Below, one piece after another: positions 27,753-38,189 of a DNA stretch of 64,000 nt (the stretch's first letter is position 1; every line of letters starts with the position of its first letter). The DNA comes from Eubacterium oxidoreducens (GTDB taxonomy: Bacteria > Bacillota > Clostridia > Lachnospirales > Lachnospiraceae): the NCBI RefSeq assembly GCF_900104415.1, contig NZ_FMXR01000008.1, forward strand, positions 123,707 to 187,706, in the 5' to 3' direction. The notes beneath the pieces were generated by a model. It was not told the DNA's origin. It saw only the letters and a list, made by a program, of their open reading frames with translations, and did no database searches. The translations under genes and the position numbers were made by a program.

Positions 27753-29324
27753 ATGAATAAGCAACAGATAAGACGAAATGAAAAGTTAACATGGACGAAG
27801 ATTATGACAGAAATTTTCCTGATTGGGATGTTAGCGGTGTATCCGTTAATTGAATGGCAGGGATATGAGAAGATTTTGCAGGGAAAGGCAATCTTCTTTT
27901 TTATTGCGGTACCTTTATATTTGGTTTTGGCTGTCTTGTTTCGTTATTTTGAAAAATCACTGAAACGAAACCATTATCAAAAGAAGAACGTTGATAGGAT
28001 AACCGGATGTGGGTTGTTATTTTTGATTGCGCTTACGATTTCGTGGCTATGTGCGCCGCTAAAAGGAGCTGCTTTTTGGGGAACGGATTGCAGATATGTA
28101 GGTTATGCAATGCTTGTTTTGATGGTTTTATGCTTCTTTGTTGTTCGAGAGTTAGCTTTTTTAAGGAAGTATGCGTACTATATCATTGGGATAGCTGCCG
28201 CTTTTATATTTGTAATCGCCATTTTTAATCACCTTGGATTTAATCCTTTGGGGCTTTGTGAGACATTTGATAATCGAAAGAGTTCTTTTATCTCGACTTT
28301 GGGGAATCGTAATACCATGGCAGCGTATGCGTCGTTAATGCTTGCAGTTGCAATTCCGTTGTTTTTGTTTGCTAAGAAAAAAAGGGATAGACGTTTTCTT
28401 GGCGTTTTTCTCTTTTTGGGATATATGGCGATGGCGGCGACAAATTCAGATAGTGTGTATTTGGTGCTTGGAGCAGTCTTGGCCATTACATTATATAGAT
28501 GTCTTAAAACTTATTCGAAATTATTAAAGTGGGCGTACAATGGGATAATCTTAAGCTGCGCTTGGCTTCTTGATTGCTTGTTGAGGAATGTAAGAGGGCA
28601 AATGGCGTGGAAAAAAGATGGCGTGCTTCGTTTTATTTTTCGGCATCATGTGATGGAAGTTGTTTTGGTAGCAATGATTATTTTGGTGATAATATGCGTT
28701 GTTATGAAAATGAAGCAAAAAGAGACCATACCGAAACCAATCGCGCTTGTTATGGTTATTGTGGTTGTTTGTGTGGTGGCATTTTATATTGTGATGCTGA
28801 TTGTGAGCGTGCGGATATGGAATCCAATCGAGGCTAAGTATCATCTTGGCGTGTTTAAGAAATTTTTGTATTTTACAGATTCCTGGGGGACGAATAGAGG
28901 TCGTATTTGGCGTGCTTGTATCAATACATTTGCCAATATGCCACTGGTTCATAAGATTTTTGGTATGGGATGCGGTATGTCCTATCAAGCATTTGAGACA
29001 TACGATCATACGAACGTAGCGGATTATTTTTCTGCAACCCTTGTGGATGCGCATAATGAATTTTTGCAGTATCTGATTACGACAGGAATTGTTGGGGTGG
29101 TTTCGTATTTTGGTTTTTTATTTATGCTTCTAAAGAATTTTGTGAAACAATCAATCCGAGGAAATGAAACCGCTTTTATAGGAATCTGTTTTATCGGAGG
29201 ATTTTTGGCGCAGGGGGCTGTAAATAATACACATATTTATATTGAACCTCTGGCGTTTATTATATTAGCGTTGATTACCGGAAAGATTTCTAAATCTGGA
29301 GAAAAAATATGGCAAAAGATGTAA
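27753..29324 (+). CDS. O-antigen-ligase/polymerase-like membrane protein
   Basis: A 523-residue protein with about ten to twelve predicted membrane helices. The Wzy_C-like signatures are GNRNTMAAYASLMLA near residue 185 and the DAHNEFLQYLITTGIVG loop near residue 430. Such proteins join or polymerise glycans on the outer face of the membrane. No glycan synthesis cluster surrounds it, so the acceptor is unknown. The ribosome site is weak (AAAGGGG is about 20 bases away). It overlaps holA by 16 bases. Confidence 0.8.
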   Translation: MNKQQIRRNEKLTWTKIMTEIFLIGMLAVYPLIEWQGYEKILQGKAIFFFIAVPLYLVLAVLFRYFEKSLKRNHYQKKNVDRITGCGLLFLIALTISWLCAPLKGAAFWGTDCRYVGYAMLVLMVLCFFVVRELAFLRKYAYYIIGIAAAFIFVIAIFNHLGFNPLGLCETFDNRKSSFISTLGNRNTMAAYASLMLAVAIPLFLFAKKKRDRRFLGVFLFLGYMAMAATNSDSVYLVLGAVLAITLYRCLKTYSKLLKWAYNGIILSCAWLLDCLLRNVRGQMAWKKDGVLRFIFRHHVMEVVLVAMIILVIICVVMKMKQKETIPKPIALVMVIVVVCVVAFYIVMLIVSVRIWNPIEAKYHLGVFKKFLYFTDSWGTNRGRIWRACINTFANMPLVHKIFGMGCGMSYQAFETYDHTNVADYFSATLVDAHNEFLQYLITTGIVGVVSYFGFLFMLLKNFVKQSIRGNETAFIGICFIGGFLAQGAVNNTHIYIEPLAFIILALITGKISKSGEKIWQKM

Positions 29325-30304
29325 AAATGACAGAAATAGACCGTGTTATAAAAAGCGGCGAATTTAAAAAGGTATATCTTTTTTATGGAGAAGAAACTTA
29401 TCTTCGCAGACAGTATAAAGAAAAGTTTATCTCTTCTTTATTTGATGATAAGGAAGATATGAATTTGAATTATTATGAAGGAAAGAACCTGCTGGTTGGT
29501 CAGATTATCGACCAGGCTGAAACGTTACCTTTTTTTGCGGATAAGAGATTAATTGTGATCGAAAATAGCGGCATGTTTAAGTCTGCAAATGATAAAATGG
29601 CTGATTATATCAAGGAAATACCAGATCATCTGATTATCTTGTTTGTAGAAGAGGAAGTAGATAAACGAAACAAATTATATAAACGGGTCTTGGAAGTTGG
29701 CGACAGTGTTTTGTTCGAGACTCCGGGACAGGAGATTTTGATTCGCTGGATTGGCGGGCGTGTGAAAGCTTCCGGGAAGAATATGGAGCGCGCGGCTTTG
29801 CAATTGTTTTTGGAAAAAAACGATGGCAATATGGAAAAAATGGATACAGAACTGGAAAAGCTGATATGCTACTGCCTAAAGAAGGATGTGATTACAAAAG
29901 AGGATGTAAATGAAATCTGTAGCGGAATCACAACCGAGCATGTGTTTTTAATGCTTGAAGCAATTGTGGTTAAGGATAAGAAAAAAGCAGTGGCATTATA
30001 TATGGAATTATTGGAATTAAAGGAAAGCCCAATTGGTGTACTATCTCGCATTAATTGGCAATTTAAACTGTTATGGCAGGTGCGTCAGATGGAGAAAGAA
30101 GGGCTTGCAGTAAAACGTATGGCACAACAGCTTAAGTATCGGGATTTTATGATCCAAAAGAATTTGAAATTAGCGAAAAGATTTACGCCGGAACAATTGT
30201 TTGATAATCTAGAGTACTGTGCATATCTTGAAGAAGAAAGCAAAAGCGGACGTTTAAGCGATCAGGTGATTGTAGAACTTATGATAGAACATGCTTGTGC
30301 GTGA
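29309..30304 (+). CDS. holA: DNA polymerase III delta subunit
   Basis: A 331-residue clamp-loader subunit. YLFYGEETYLRRQ near residue 23 is the typical opening of the AAA+-like domain that lacks ATPase activity. TLPFFADKRLIVIEN near residue 73 and the helical C-terminal collar fit the family. It precedes the minus-strand rpsT, a widespread holA-rpsT neighbourhood. Confidence 0.93.
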   Translation: MAKDVKMTEIDRVIKSGEFKKVYLFYGEETYLRRQYKEKFISSLFDDKEDMNLNYYEGKNLLVGQIIDQAETLPFFADKRLIVIENSGMFKSANDKMADYIKEIPDHLIILFVEEEVDKRNKLYKRVLEVGDSVLFETPGQEILIRWIGGRVKASGKNMERAALQLFLEKNDGNMEKMDTELEKLICYCLKKDVITKEDVNEICSGITTEHVFLMLEAIVVKDKKKAVALYMELLELKESPIGVLSRINWQFKLLWQVRQMEKEGLAVKRMAQQLKYRDFMIQKNLKLAKRFTPEQLFDNLEYCAYLEEESKSGRLSDQVIVELMIEHACA

Positions 30305-30316
30305 TTTGGAGCAATA

Positions 30317-30352
30317 AAAAAACCATCGACATGACGGGATCGATGGTTTTTT
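30317..30352. terminator. Bidirectional terminator between holA and rpsT
   Basis: A perfect 13-base inverted repeat (AAAAAACCATCGA and its complement) with a 10-base loop. The A/T flanks give U-runs on both strands, so it can end both convergent genes. Confidence 0.85.
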
Positions 30353-30369
30353 ATAATTCTTAGAAATTA

Positions 30370-30633
30370 TTAAGCAATGCTGTTTACAGCCTTTGTTAAG
30401 CGGGATACTTTTCTAGCAGCATTGTTTTTATGATAAATTCCCTTTGTTGTAGCCTTGTTGATTTCTGAAATAGCAGCAGGCAAAGCAGCCTTTGCTTCTT
30501 CAGCATTCTTAGCAGCTACAGCAGTCTCAACTTTCTTGATTGAAGTCTTAACTTTGGATCTGATAGATTTATTTCTCTCGGTCTTAGTCTGTGTTACAAG
30601 AATTCTCTTCTTTGCTGATTTAATGTTAGCCAA
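30370..30633 (-). CDS. rpsT: Ribosomal protein S20
   Basis: An 87-residue basic protein with the family opening ANIKSAKKRI and the three-helix pattern rich in Lys/Ala. It binds the bottom of the 30S body. The start is TTG at 30633, eight bases after AGGAGG. A GTG three codons upstream abuts the ribosome site and cannot be used well. Non-ATG starts are typical of rpsT and are part of its autoregulation in other bacteria. Confidence 0.93.
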   Translation of the reverse strand: MANIKSAKKRILVTQTKTERNKSIRSKVKTSIKKVETAVAAKNAEEAKAALPAAISEINKATTKGIYHKNNAARKVSRLTKAVNSIA

Positions 30634-30717
30634 TGTGTGCACCTCCTCGTCTTATGAATAATTAAAACGATTACATTAAAGCCGGACACGGACGTTCTAA
30701 TGTAAACATACTCAAAT

Positions 30718-30746
30718 ATTATAGGAAATATTAATTATACTGTCAA
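30718..30746 (-). promoter_or_regulatory. Predicted strong sigma-A promoter of rpsT
   Basis: On the minus strand TTGACA (30741-30746), 17 bases, TATAAT (30718-30723): both elements are perfect consensus. The leader would be about 75 bases. Confidence 0.85.
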
Positions 30747-30764
30747 TATATAAAAGCAAATTTC

Positions 30765-30793
30765 TTTACAAAAAAAAATCGGATTGTTATACT
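30765..30793 (+). promoter_or_regulatory. Predicted sigma-A promoter of lepA
   Basis: TTTACA (30765-30770), 17 bases, TATACT (30788-30793), about 40 bases before the lepA ATG. It is divergent from the rpsT promoter. Confidence 0.65.
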
Positions 30794-30833
30794 AGTAGAG
30801 CAAATAAATGAAAGACAGAAGAATGAGGACAAT

Positions 30834-32642
30834 ATGATAGATCAAAGTAAGATTCGAAATTTTTGTATTATTGCGCATATCGATCATGGAAAATCGACAT
30901 TGGCTGACCGCATTATTGAAAGAACCGGGCTTTTGACAGAAAGAGAAATGCAAGAGCAGGTTCTTGATAATATGGATTTGGAAAGAGAACGTGGAATAAC
31001 AATCAAAAGCCAGGCTGTTAGAACTATTTATAAAGCGAATGATGGCCAGGAATATATATTTAACCTTATTGATACTCCGGGACATGTGGATTTTAACTAT
31101 GAGGTTTCGCGCGCTTTGGCAGCCTGTGATGGTGCTATTCTCGTTGTTGATGCTGCGCAGGGAATTGAAGCACAGACAATGGCAAATGTGTATCTGGCAC
31201 TAGACCATGATCTGGATGTGTTTCCGGTAATCAATAAAGTTGACCTTCCAAGTGCAGAGCCACAGCGTGTGATTGATGAAATTGAAGATGTGATTGGCAT
31301 TGAAGCACAGGATGCACCTCAGATTTCCGCTAAGACCGGATTGAATGTGGATCAGGTTCTTGAAGCTATTGTACAGAAGATTCCGGCTCCAACAGGGGAT
31401 GCAGAGCAACCGCTTAAAGCACTGATTTTTGATTCTTTGTATGATTCTTACAAAGGTGTGATTGTATTTTGTCGTATTATGGATGGAACCGTGCGTCCGG
31501 GAGATCGGATTCAAATGATGGCAACAAAAGCGCAGGCAGACGTTGTGGAACTTGGTTATTTCGGAGCGGGACAGTTTATTTCGTGTGAGGAATTAAGCGC
31601 AGGTATGGTTGGATATATTACAGCAAGTTTGAAAAATGTTGCGGATACTAGAGTGGGTGACACCATTACGCTAGCTTCGCGTCCTTGTCCGCAAGCACTA
31701 CCGGGATACAAGAAGGTTAATCCAATGGTTTATTGTGGGTTGTATCCGGCAGATGGAGCAAAATATCCGGATCTTCGTGATGCTCTGGAAAAGCTACAAC
31801 TTAATGATGCAGCATTGCAATATGAACCGGAGACATCCATCGCACTTGGATTTGGTTTTCGATGTGGTTTTTTGGGACTTCTTCATCTCGAGATTGTGCA
31901 GGAAAGATTGGAAAGAGAATATAACCTTGATCTTGTAACGACTGCACCGGGAGTTGTATATCGAGTACACAAAACAAATGGAGAAATGATAGAACTTACC
32001 AACCCGTCCAATCTTCCTGATCCGGCGGAAATTGATTATATGGAAGAACCGGTAGTAAATGCAGAAATTATGGTAACCAGTGAGTATGTAGGTGCCATAA
32101 TGCAGCTTTGTCAGGAGCGCAGAGGCGTTTATATCAGTATGGAATATCTTGAAGAGACTCGAGCGCTGATCAAATATATCATGCCACTTAATGAAATAAT
32201 CTATGATTTCTTCGATGCATTAAAATCTCGTTCGAGAGGATATGCTTCGTTTGATTATGAAATTAAAGGTTATGAGAAATCAGAGCTTGTGAAACTCGAT
32301 ATTTTAATTAACAAAGAAGAAGTAGATGCACTTTCCTTTATTGTATTTTCTGGCAGTGCCTATGAGCGTGGCCGTAAGATGTGTGAGAAGTTAAAAGGAG
32401 AGATTCCGCGCCATTTATTTGAAATACCGATTCAGGCGGCTGTCGGTGGCAAAATTATTGCCAGAGAAACCGTAAAAGCTGTACGAAAAGACGTATTGGC
32501 AAAGTGTTATGGAGGCGATATTTCCCGAAAGAAGAAATTGCTTGAAAAGCAAAAAGAAGGAAAGAAGAGAATGCGTCAGATTGGTAGCGTTGAGATTCCA
32601 CAGAAAGCATTTATGAGTGTGTTAAAACTGGATGAGGATTAG
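30834..32642 (+). CDS. lepA: Elongation factor 4 (back-translocating GTPase)
   Basis: A 602-residue translational GTPase of full family length. G1 [13 protein letters not shown] and G3 DTPGHVDF are in the N-terminus, NKVDLP is G4. The C-terminal LepA-specific domain ends in [18 protein letters not shown], the family signature. It acts on stalled ribosomes. Four bases separate it from hemW, a conserved Firmicutes pair. Confidence 0.97.
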   Translation: MIDQSKIRNFCIIAHIDHGKSTLADRIIERTGLLTEREMQEQVLDNMDLERERGITIKSQAVRTIYKANDGQEYIFNLIDTPGHVDFNYEVSRALAACDGAILVVDAAQGIEAQTMANVYLALDHDLDVFPVINKVDLPSAEPQRVIDEIEDVIGIEAQDAPQISAKTGLNVDQVLEAIVQKIPAPTGDAEQPLKALIFDSLYDSYKGVIVFCRIMDGTVRPGDRIQMMATKAQADVVELGYFGAGQFISCEELSAGMVGYITASLKNVADTRVGDTITLASRPCPQALPGYKKVNPMVYCGLYPADGAKYPDLRDALEKLQLNDAALQYEPETSIALGFGFRCGFLGLLHLEIVQERLEREYNLDLVTTAPGVVYRVHKTNGEMIELTNPSNLPDPAEIDYMEEPVVNAEIMVTSEYVGAIMQLCQERRGVYISMEYLEETRALIKYIMPLNEIIYDFFDALKSRSRGYASFDYEIKGYEKSELVKLDILINKEEVDALSFIVFSGSAYERGRKMCEKLKGEIPRHLFEIPIQAAVGGKIIARETVKAVRKDVLAKCYGGDISRKKKLLEKQKEGKKRMRQIGSVEIPQKAFMSVLKLDED

Positions 32643-32645
32643 AAG

Positions 32646-33797
32646 ATGAATGAGCTTATGCTTTACGTGCATATTCCATTTTGTGTAAAAAAATGCTTAT
32701 ATTGTGATTTCTTATCCTTTCAAGCAGAAACAGCGATGCACAAAGAATATGTTTATCATTTGAAAAAGGAAATCAGACAAAAGGCTAAGCTTGGAAATGG
32801 AAGACGGGTGTCTTCCATTTTCTTTGGTGGTGGAACTCCGTCCTCAATCGGTGCTGGTCTTATTTGTGAATTACTAAAGACGCTTAAGGCAGAATTTGAT
32901 GTGCAGAAAGATGCGGAGATTACAATTGAAGTTAATCCTGCAACCGTAACGGGTAGAGATTTGGAAATTTATCGAAAGGCAGGAATTAACCGGATTTCGA
33001 TAGGGCTTCAGTCAACGGAGAATGGTTTACTAAAAAAGCTGGGAAGAATTCATACGGTTGAGGAGTTCTTATATAGTTATCAGTTGGCGAAAAAGGCCGG
33101 ATTTACCAATATTAATGTGGACCTTATGATGGCAATCCCGGGGCAAAGTCTAAAACAGTGGAGGGATACGCTTGAAAAGATTGCGAAGCTGGGAGTGGAG
33201 CATATTTCTGCGTATTCGCTGATTATAGAAGAAGGAACGGCATTTTATGAGCGCTATCAAGAAGATCTAAAGCTTCAGCAAGACGGCGAGCAGCCGAGAG
33301 AATTGCCGGATGAAGATACCGAACGAAGCATGTATCAAATCACAAAAGAGATTCTCGAAAAATATGGTTTTAAGCGATATGAAATATCGAATTATGCCAA
33401 GCCCGGTGCGCAATGCAGACATAACCTGGGATATTGGATTCGACAAGAATATTTGGGATTTGGATTAGGGGCTGCTTCTTTCTTTGACAAATGCAGATGG
33501 AAAAACACATCAAAAATCCGGGAATATTTGGAAGATATTTATGAAGATGACCAAGAAGAACAAAAGCTTAGTTTCGAAGAGGAAATGAGCGAGACGATGA
33601 TTTTGGGCCTGCGTTTAACGCGGGGCGTATCAAAAAAGAAATTTGAAGAAGAATATGGCTGTTCAATCGAAAAAGTATATGGATCAATTAATGAAAAACT
33701 AAAAAAAGAAGGTCTTCTTGCGGAAAATGATAAATATCTTTTTTTTACACCAAAAGGTTTTGATCTTGCCAATTATTGTATGGCAAAGTACATATAA
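32646..33797 (+). CDS. hemW: Radical SAM heme chaperone HemW
   Basis: A 383-residue protein. The radical-SAM cysteines are in CVKKCLYCDF near residue 12. FGGGTPSSI and SIGLQSTENGLLKKLGR are HemN/HemW family segments, and the C-terminal HemN domain has the NLGYW motif. It carries the CX3CX2C cluster followed by Asp rather than the CX2CAC pattern that marks true HemN oxidase, so the chaperone name is preferred over coproporphyrinogen oxidase. Confidence 0.9.
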   Translation: MNELMLYVHIPFCVKKCLYCDFLSFQAETAMHKEYVYHLKKEIRQKAKLGNGRRVSSIFFGGGTPSSIGAGLICELLKTLKAEFDVQKDAEITIEVNPATVTGRDLEIYRKAGINRISIGLQSTENGLLKKLGRIHTVEEFLYSYQLAKKAGFTNINVDLMMAIPGQSLKQWRDTLEKIAKLGVEHISAYSLIIEEGTAFYERYQEDLKLQQDGEQPRELPDEDTERSMYQITKEILEKYGFKRYEISNYAKPGAQCRHNLGYWIRQEYLGFGLGAASFFDKCRWKNTSKIREYLEDIYEDDQEEQKLSFEEEMSETMILGLRLTRGVSKKKFEEEYGCSIEKVYGSINEKLKKEGLLAENDKYLFFTPKGFDLANYCMAKYI

Positions 33798-33920
33798 CTC
33801 AGTCGGAGTACAAGCTCCGACTGAGTTAAACGTTCCGCGAGGATGCGCACGGATTCGGACAGGAATTTGTCTGCTGAAGCAGACCCGAATCCGGCGCGCA
33901 AGACTCGCGAGCGAGTCTTG
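33796..33920. repeat. Hairpin-rich intergenic element
   Basis: Three strong inverted repeats follow each other. At 33796-33827 a perfect 13-base stem (AACTCAGTCGGAG) starts at the hemW stop codon. At 33850-33893 outer arms CGGATTCGG/CCGAATCCG enclose an inner GTCTGC-TGAA-GCAGAC hairpin. At 33899-33920 CAAGACTCGC/GCGAGTCTTG flank two bases. The stretch is clearly more GC-rich than its surroundings. The first hairpin has a relative at 48928-48967. It may be a mobile palindromic element or a structured RNA. Confidence 0.65.
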
Positions 33921-33922
33921 AC

Positions 33923-33976
33923 AAAAGACCGCCTTAAAGTTAGATAAATCAATTAGCTCTTTAAGGACGGTCTTTT
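33923..33976. terminator. Bidirectional terminator between hemW and the PHP gene
   Basis: AAAAGACCGCCTTAAAG pairs with CTTTAAGGACGGTCTTTT with a single bulge, around an 18-base loop. T-runs occur on both strands, and the right arm reaches the stop codon of the minus-strand gene. Confidence 0.75.
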
Positions 33977-34779
33977 TATAATGGATAAAAACAGGGTTTT
34001 CGTTCTTTGAAAACCGTAAAGTATGTAAATCCCAGACTGGTTAATAACTTTGGTAATTCTTCAAAGCGATAGGCAATGTCTTGGGGCGTGTGAGCATCTG
34101 CACCAAGCGTTAGAATCTCTCCGCCTAATTCGCGATAGCGAAGCAGGATATCCTCTCTGGGATTGGGATGTTTTAGGCCGCTTCGATAACCGCCGGTGTT
34201 GATTTCGATACCCTTACCTAGTTCAATCAATTTCTTTAAGATGGCGTCGATATGGTCGGAATAGGATTGATAAGAAAAATTCGTATCTTTATTAGGACCA
34301 TAACGCACGACATAATCAATATGCCCATAGACATCGAAGTTCGAAAAGGCATTGATATTCTCAAGCGTTGCTTCAAAGTATTCTTCGTAAGCTTCTCGTT
34401 CTGTACGACCTTCATAGTATTGCGGATAGTAAGGATCCACATGATGCGCAACGTGAGAAGAACCAATGACAAAGTCAAATGGATATTGACTGACAATATC
34501 TTGCAAGGTGTCGGCAAGATGTGGCTGAAGTCCAAGTTCGATGCCCAGTCCGATATGAAAATGGCAATCAGATTCAGCTTTTAATCGTTGCATGTATGGA
34601 ACATAAGATTCTAAATCAAGTAAAAACAAATCATGTTCTTCACCGGGATAGTCAAGATCAAGATGATCGGTAAAGCAAAGCCCGCTTAAAGATTTGATTT
34701 TGGCACTTTTTAGCATATCGTGAACAGGAGCAGTAGAATCTCCGGAAAACCGTGTGTGCATATGGCAATCGTAAAGCAT
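33976..34779 (-). CDS. PHP-domain phosphatase, HisK/HisJ-like histidinol phosphatase
   Basis: A 267-residue metal-dependent PHP phosphoesterase. The N-terminal DCHMHTRFSGDS holds the first metal ligands; FTDHLDLDY, VIGSSHVAHH, YGHIDYVVRYG and LGADAHTPQDI supply the others. The length and order fit the HisJ class that removes phosphate from histidinol phosphate. No other his genes are nearby, so the substrate is not certain. It is a single-gene unit on the minus strand. Confidence 0.85.
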   Translation of the reverse strand: MLYDCHMHTRFSGDSTAPVHDMLKSAKIKSLSGLCFTDHLDLDYPGEEHDLFLLDLESYVPYMQRLKAESDCHFHIGLGIELGLQPHLADTLQDIVSQYPFDFVIGSSHVAHHVDPYYPQYYEGRTEREAYEEYFEATLENINAFSNFDVYGHIDYVVRYGPNKDTNFSYQSYSDHIDAILKKLIELGKGIEINTGGYRSGLKHPNPREDILLRYRELGGEILTLGADAHTPQDIAYRFEELPKLLTSLGFTYFTVFKERKPCFYPL

Positions 34780-34958
34780 ATAAAAGCCTCCTGAAATCTG
34801 TTAAATATTTGTCTTAAGAACAGCAGCTAGAAGCGTGACGCATTCTTGAAATAAAAAGTGCAGCGTTTGACCTGGTGAAAGCATGTTCCTTGACAGAGTT
34901 AAATATATTACACGAATCCAATAAAGTCAAAAATAATCAAAAAGTAAAGTCTAATAAG

Positions 34959-34987
34959 TTGAATTTTGCAGGTGAATTCGCTAAAAT
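34959..34987 (+). promoter_or_regulatory. Predicted sigma-A promoter of gap
   Basis: TTGAAT (34959-34964), 17 bases, TAAAAT (34982-34987), followed by a leader of about 59 bases to the ATG at 35053. No CggR-type repressor gene is adjacent. Confidence 0.6.
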
Positions 34988-35052
34988 GGATATGAGTATT
35001 TGTGCTAACAAGGCAAAGTACAATTTTTTTTTCGAAAATGGAGGACAATAAT

Positions 35053-36078
35053 ATGGCAGTGAGAGTAGCGATTAACGGATTTGGACGTATTGGACGTCTG
35101 GCTTTCAGACAGATGTTCGGAGCAGAAGGTTATGAAGTGGTGGCTATCAATGATTTGACAAGTCCTAAGATGCTTGCGCATTTATTGAAATATGACTCTT
35201 CACAGGGAAGATATGTTAGCTTTGAAGACAAAGATAAAGTATCTGCAGGTGAAGATTCTATTACAGTTGATGGAAAAACAATCAAAATCTATGCAGAAAG
35301 CGATGCTTCTAATCTTCCATGGGGAGATCTGAAAGTAGATGTTGTTCTTGAGTGTACAGGATTCTATACATCAAAAGAAAAGGCATCTGCTCATATCAAA
35401 GCAGGAGCAAGAAAAGTAGTTATTTCAGCACCTGCAGGAAACGACCTTCCAACAATCGTTTACAATGTAAATCACGAGACATTAAAGGCTGATGATACAG
35501 TAATTTCAGCTGCATCATGTACAACCAACTGCCTCGCACCAATGGCTAAAGCATTAAATGATTTAGCACCAATTCAAAGTGGTATTATGAGTACGATTCA
35601 TGCATATACAGGAGATCAGATGACTCTTGATGGACCACAAAGAAAGGGTGATCTTCGTCGTTCACGTGCAGCTGCAGTGAATATCGTACCAAACTCAACA
35701 GGAGCTGCTAAGGCAATCGGTCTTGTAATTCCTGAATTAAATGGCAAATTAATCGGTTCAGCACAACGAGTTCCTACACCAACAGGTTCTACAACAATTC
35801 TGATAGCTGTTGTGAAAGGTAAAGTTACCGTAGAACAGGTTAATGATGCTATGAAGGCGGCAGCTAATGAATCTTATGGATACAATGATGAATTAATCGT
35901 ATCTAGTGATATTGTAGGAATGAGATATGGCTCATTATTTGATGCAACTCAGACTATGGTATCTCCAATCGAGGGAACAGATTATACACAGGTACAGGTT
36001 GTTTCCTGGTATGACAATGAGAATAGTTATACAAGCCAGATGGTTCGTACAATTAAGTATTTCTCAGAATTAAAATAA
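35053..36078 (+). CDS. gap: Glyceraldehyde-3-phosphate dehydrogenase, type I
   Basis: A 341-residue glycolytic enzyme. [15 protein letters not shown] binds NAD, and the catalytic cysteine is in [12 protein letters not shown]. The residue after the NAD-site beta strand is aspartate (AINDLT), fitting NAD preference. The ATG behind GGAGGACAATA is chosen; the longer upstream frame includes the leader. Its codons lean toward a highly expressed gene. A strong terminator follows, so pgk is only partly read through. Confidence 0.97.
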   Translation: MAVRVAINGFGRIGRLAFRQMFGAEGYEVVAINDLTSPKMLAHLLKYDSSQGRYVSFEDKDKVSAGEDSITVDGKTIKIYAESDASNLPWGDLKVDVVLECTGFYTSKEKASAHIKAGARKVVISAPAGNDLPTIVYNVNHETLKADDTVISAASCTTNCLAPMAKALNDLAPIQSGIMSTIHAYTGDQMTLDGPQRKGDLRRSRAAAVNIVPNSTGAAKAIGLVIPELNGKLIGSAQRVPTPTGSTTILIAVVKGKVTVEQVNDAMKAAANESYGYNDELIVSSDIVGMRYGSLFDATQTMVSPIEGTDYTQVQVVSWYDNENSYTSQMVRTIKYFSELK

Positions 36079-36091
36079 GGACAGAATTTTG

Positions 36092-36121
36092 GGTCCGGCC
36101 TAAAGAGGGCCGGGCCTTTAT
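36092..36121 (+). terminator. Terminator between gap and pgk
   Basis: GGTCCGGCC and GGCCGGGCC form a nine-pair GC-rich stem with one G-T pair, followed by TTTATTGTTT. Confidence 0.8.
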
Positions 36122-36149
36122 TGTTTCACATTAGGTGAAGGAGGATATT

Positions 36150-37355
36150 ATGCTTAACAAATTAACAATTGATGATATAGAAGTAAAAGGAAAACGGGTA
36201 TTGTGCCGTTGTGACTTTAATGTGCCGCTTAAAGATGGTGTGATTACGGATGAGAATCGTCTTGTTGCTGCATTGCCAACCATTCAAAAGCTTGTCAAAG
36301 ATGGAGGAAAAGTTATACTTTGCTCACATCTTGGCAAACCGAAGGGAGAAGCCGTTCCTTCTCTTTCACTCGCTCCGGTTGCAAAAAGACTTTCCGAACT
36401 ATTAGGACAGGAAGTTAAATTTGCAGCAGATGATGCGGTCGTAGGGGAAAACGCTAAGGCGTGCATTGATGCAATGAAAGATGGCGATGTGATTTTGCTG
36501 GAAAATACAAGATATCGCGCAGAAGAGACCAAGAATGGGGAAGCCTTTAGTAAAGATTTGGCTTCCATCTGTGATGTGTTTGTAAATGATGCATTTGGAA
36601 CAGCGCATAGAGCGCATTGTTCGAATGTTGGTGTAGCTGCACTGGCACCGGTAGCAGCGGTAGGATATCTTATGCAAAAGGAAATTGACTTTCTTGGAAA
36701 TGCAGTAAATTCACCAAAGCGTCCGTTTGTTGCAATTTTGGGAGGTGCAAAGGTTGCGGATAAACTAGGGGTTATTTCTAATCTGTTAGAAAAATGCGAT
36801 ATCCTGATTATTGGTGGCGGTATGGCTTATACCTTTATGAAAGCAAAGGGTTATGAAACAGGAACTTCTCTTGTGGATGAAGAGAAGATTGATTATTGTA
36901 AGGAAATGCTTGAAAAAGCTGAAAAACTTGGCAAGAAGCTTCTTCTTCCAATTGATACAGTGGTTGCAAAGTCTTTCCCTGATCCAATTGATAAACCAAT
37001 TGATGTGAAAGCAGTAGCATCTGATGCAATTGAGGCAGATCAAATGGGATTGGATATCGGTCCTAAGACTGCTGAGTTATATGCACAGGCAGCGGCAGAA
37101 GCGAAAACAGTTGTTTGGAACGGACCTATGGGAGTCTTTGAAAATCCGACCTTGGCGAAGGGAACGATTGCGGTAGCTAAGGCTCTTGCAGATACGAATG
37201 CAACAACCATTATTGGAGGCGGAGATTCTGCGGCAGCTGTGAATCAGCTTGGCTTCGGAGATAAGATGTCTCATATTTCCACGGGTGGCGGAGCATCGCT
37301 TGAATTCCTTGAAGGTATTGAACTTCCGGGAATTGCAGCAGCAAATGATAAATAA
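36150..37355 (+). CDS. pgk: Phosphoglycerate kinase
   Basis: A 401-residue enzyme that makes ATP from 1,3-bisphosphoglycerate. [11 protein letters not shown] near residue 20, SHLGKPKG, the [12 protein letters not shown] hinge and the C-terminal GGGDSAAAV are family motifs. The ATG at 36150 is five codons after an in-frame GTG and lies at the right distance from GGAGG. Confidence 0.97.
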   Translation: MLNKLTIDDIEVKGKRVLCRCDFNVPLKDGVITDENRLVAALPTIQKLVKDGGKVILCSHLGKPKGEAVPSLSLAPVAKRLSELLGQEVKFAADDAVVGENAKACIDAMKDGDVILLENTRYRAEETKNGEAFSKDLASICDVFVNDAFGTAHRAHCSNVGVAALAPVAAVGYLMQKEIDFLGNAVNSPKRPFVAILGGAKVADKLGVISNLLEKCDILIIGGGMAYTFMKAKGYETGTSLVDEEKIDYCKEMLEKAEKLGKKLLLPIDTVVAKSFPDPIDKPIDVKAVASDAIEADQMGLDIGPKTAELYAQAAAEAKTVVWNGPMGVFENPTLAKGTIAVAKALADTNATTIIGGGDSAAAVNQLGFGDKMSHISTGGGASLEFLEGIELPGIAAANDK

Positions 37356-37368
37356 AGGAGACAAAAAC

Positions 37369-38121
37369 ATGGCAAGAAGAAAAATTGTAGCAGGAAATTG
37401 GAAAATGAATAAAACACCATCACAGGCAGTAGAATTAGTAAATACATTAAAACCGCTTGTACAAAGTGATGATGTTGACGTGGTATTTTGTGTTCCGGCG
37501 ATTGATATTATTCCGGTATTAGAAGCAGTGAAAGGGTCAAATATTAAAGTTGGCGCTGAAAATATGTATTTTGAAGAAAGCGGAGCATACACCGGAGAAA
37601 TTGCACCGGATATGCTTACAGATGTTGGAGTAGAATATGTAATTCTGGGTCATTCAGAAAGAAGAGAATATTTTGCAGAAACGAATGAAACCGTAAATAA
37701 GAAAGTATTAAAGGCATTTGAACATGGATTAAAGCCGATTATTTGCTGCGGTGAGACTTTAAAGCAGCGTGAACAAGGTATTACGCTCGATTGGATTCGT
37801 CAGCAGATTAAAATTGCACTTTTGGGAGTGTCAGAAGAACAGGCAAAGCAGGTTGTGATTGCTTATGAACCAATCTGGGCAATCGGAACAGGAAAGACGG
37901 CAACAACAAGTCAGGCACAGGAAGTTTGCGGAGCAATTCGTGAGTGCGTTGCTCAGCTTTATAATCAATCTGTGGCAGATGAGATGAGAATCCAGTATGG
38001 TGGATCGGTAAATGCTGCAAATGCAGCGGAATTGTTTGCGCAGCCTGATATTGATGGTGGACTTGTCGGAGGAGCATCTTTAAAGCCGGACTTTGGTAAG
38101 ATTGTTCATTATGATAAGTAA
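37369..38121 (+). CDS. tpiA: Triosephosphate isomerase
   Basis: A 250-residue TIM barrel. AGNWKMNKT, the histidine in LGHSERRE, the glutamate in [15 protein letters not shown] and YGGSVNAAN give a complete active site. The ATG at 37369 lies seven bases after AAAGGAG; a 40-codon upstream extension overlaps pgk and is spurious. It is 13 bases from pgk and followed by a terminator. Confidence 0.97.
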   Translation: MARRKIVAGNWKMNKTPSQAVELVNTLKPLVQSDDVDVVFCVPAIDIIPVLEAVKGSNIKVGAENMYFEESGAYTGEIAPDMLTDVGVEYVILGHSERREYFAETNETVNKKVLKAFEHGLKPIICCGETLKQREQGITLDWIRQQIKIALLGVSEEQAKQVVIAYEPIWAIGTGKTATTSQAQEVCGAIRECVAQLYNQSVADEMRIQYGGSVNAANAAELFAQPDIDGGLVGGASLKPDFGKIVHYDK

Positions 38122-38143
38122 ATAATAGGAATGAAGGTAGTTA

Positions 38144-38176
38144 AAAAGGGCAACCGGATAATTGGATTGCCCTTTT
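38144..38176 (+). terminator. Terminator after tpiA
   Basis: A perfect ten-base inverted repeat AAAAGGGCAA/TTGCCCTTTT with a 13-base loop. Confidence 0.8.
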
Positions 38177-38189
38177 CCAATGGGTGAAG

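Noticed and set aside
33796..33920. CRISPR-like repeats
   Set aside because: The elements are single inverted repeats of different sequence, not direct repeats with spacers.
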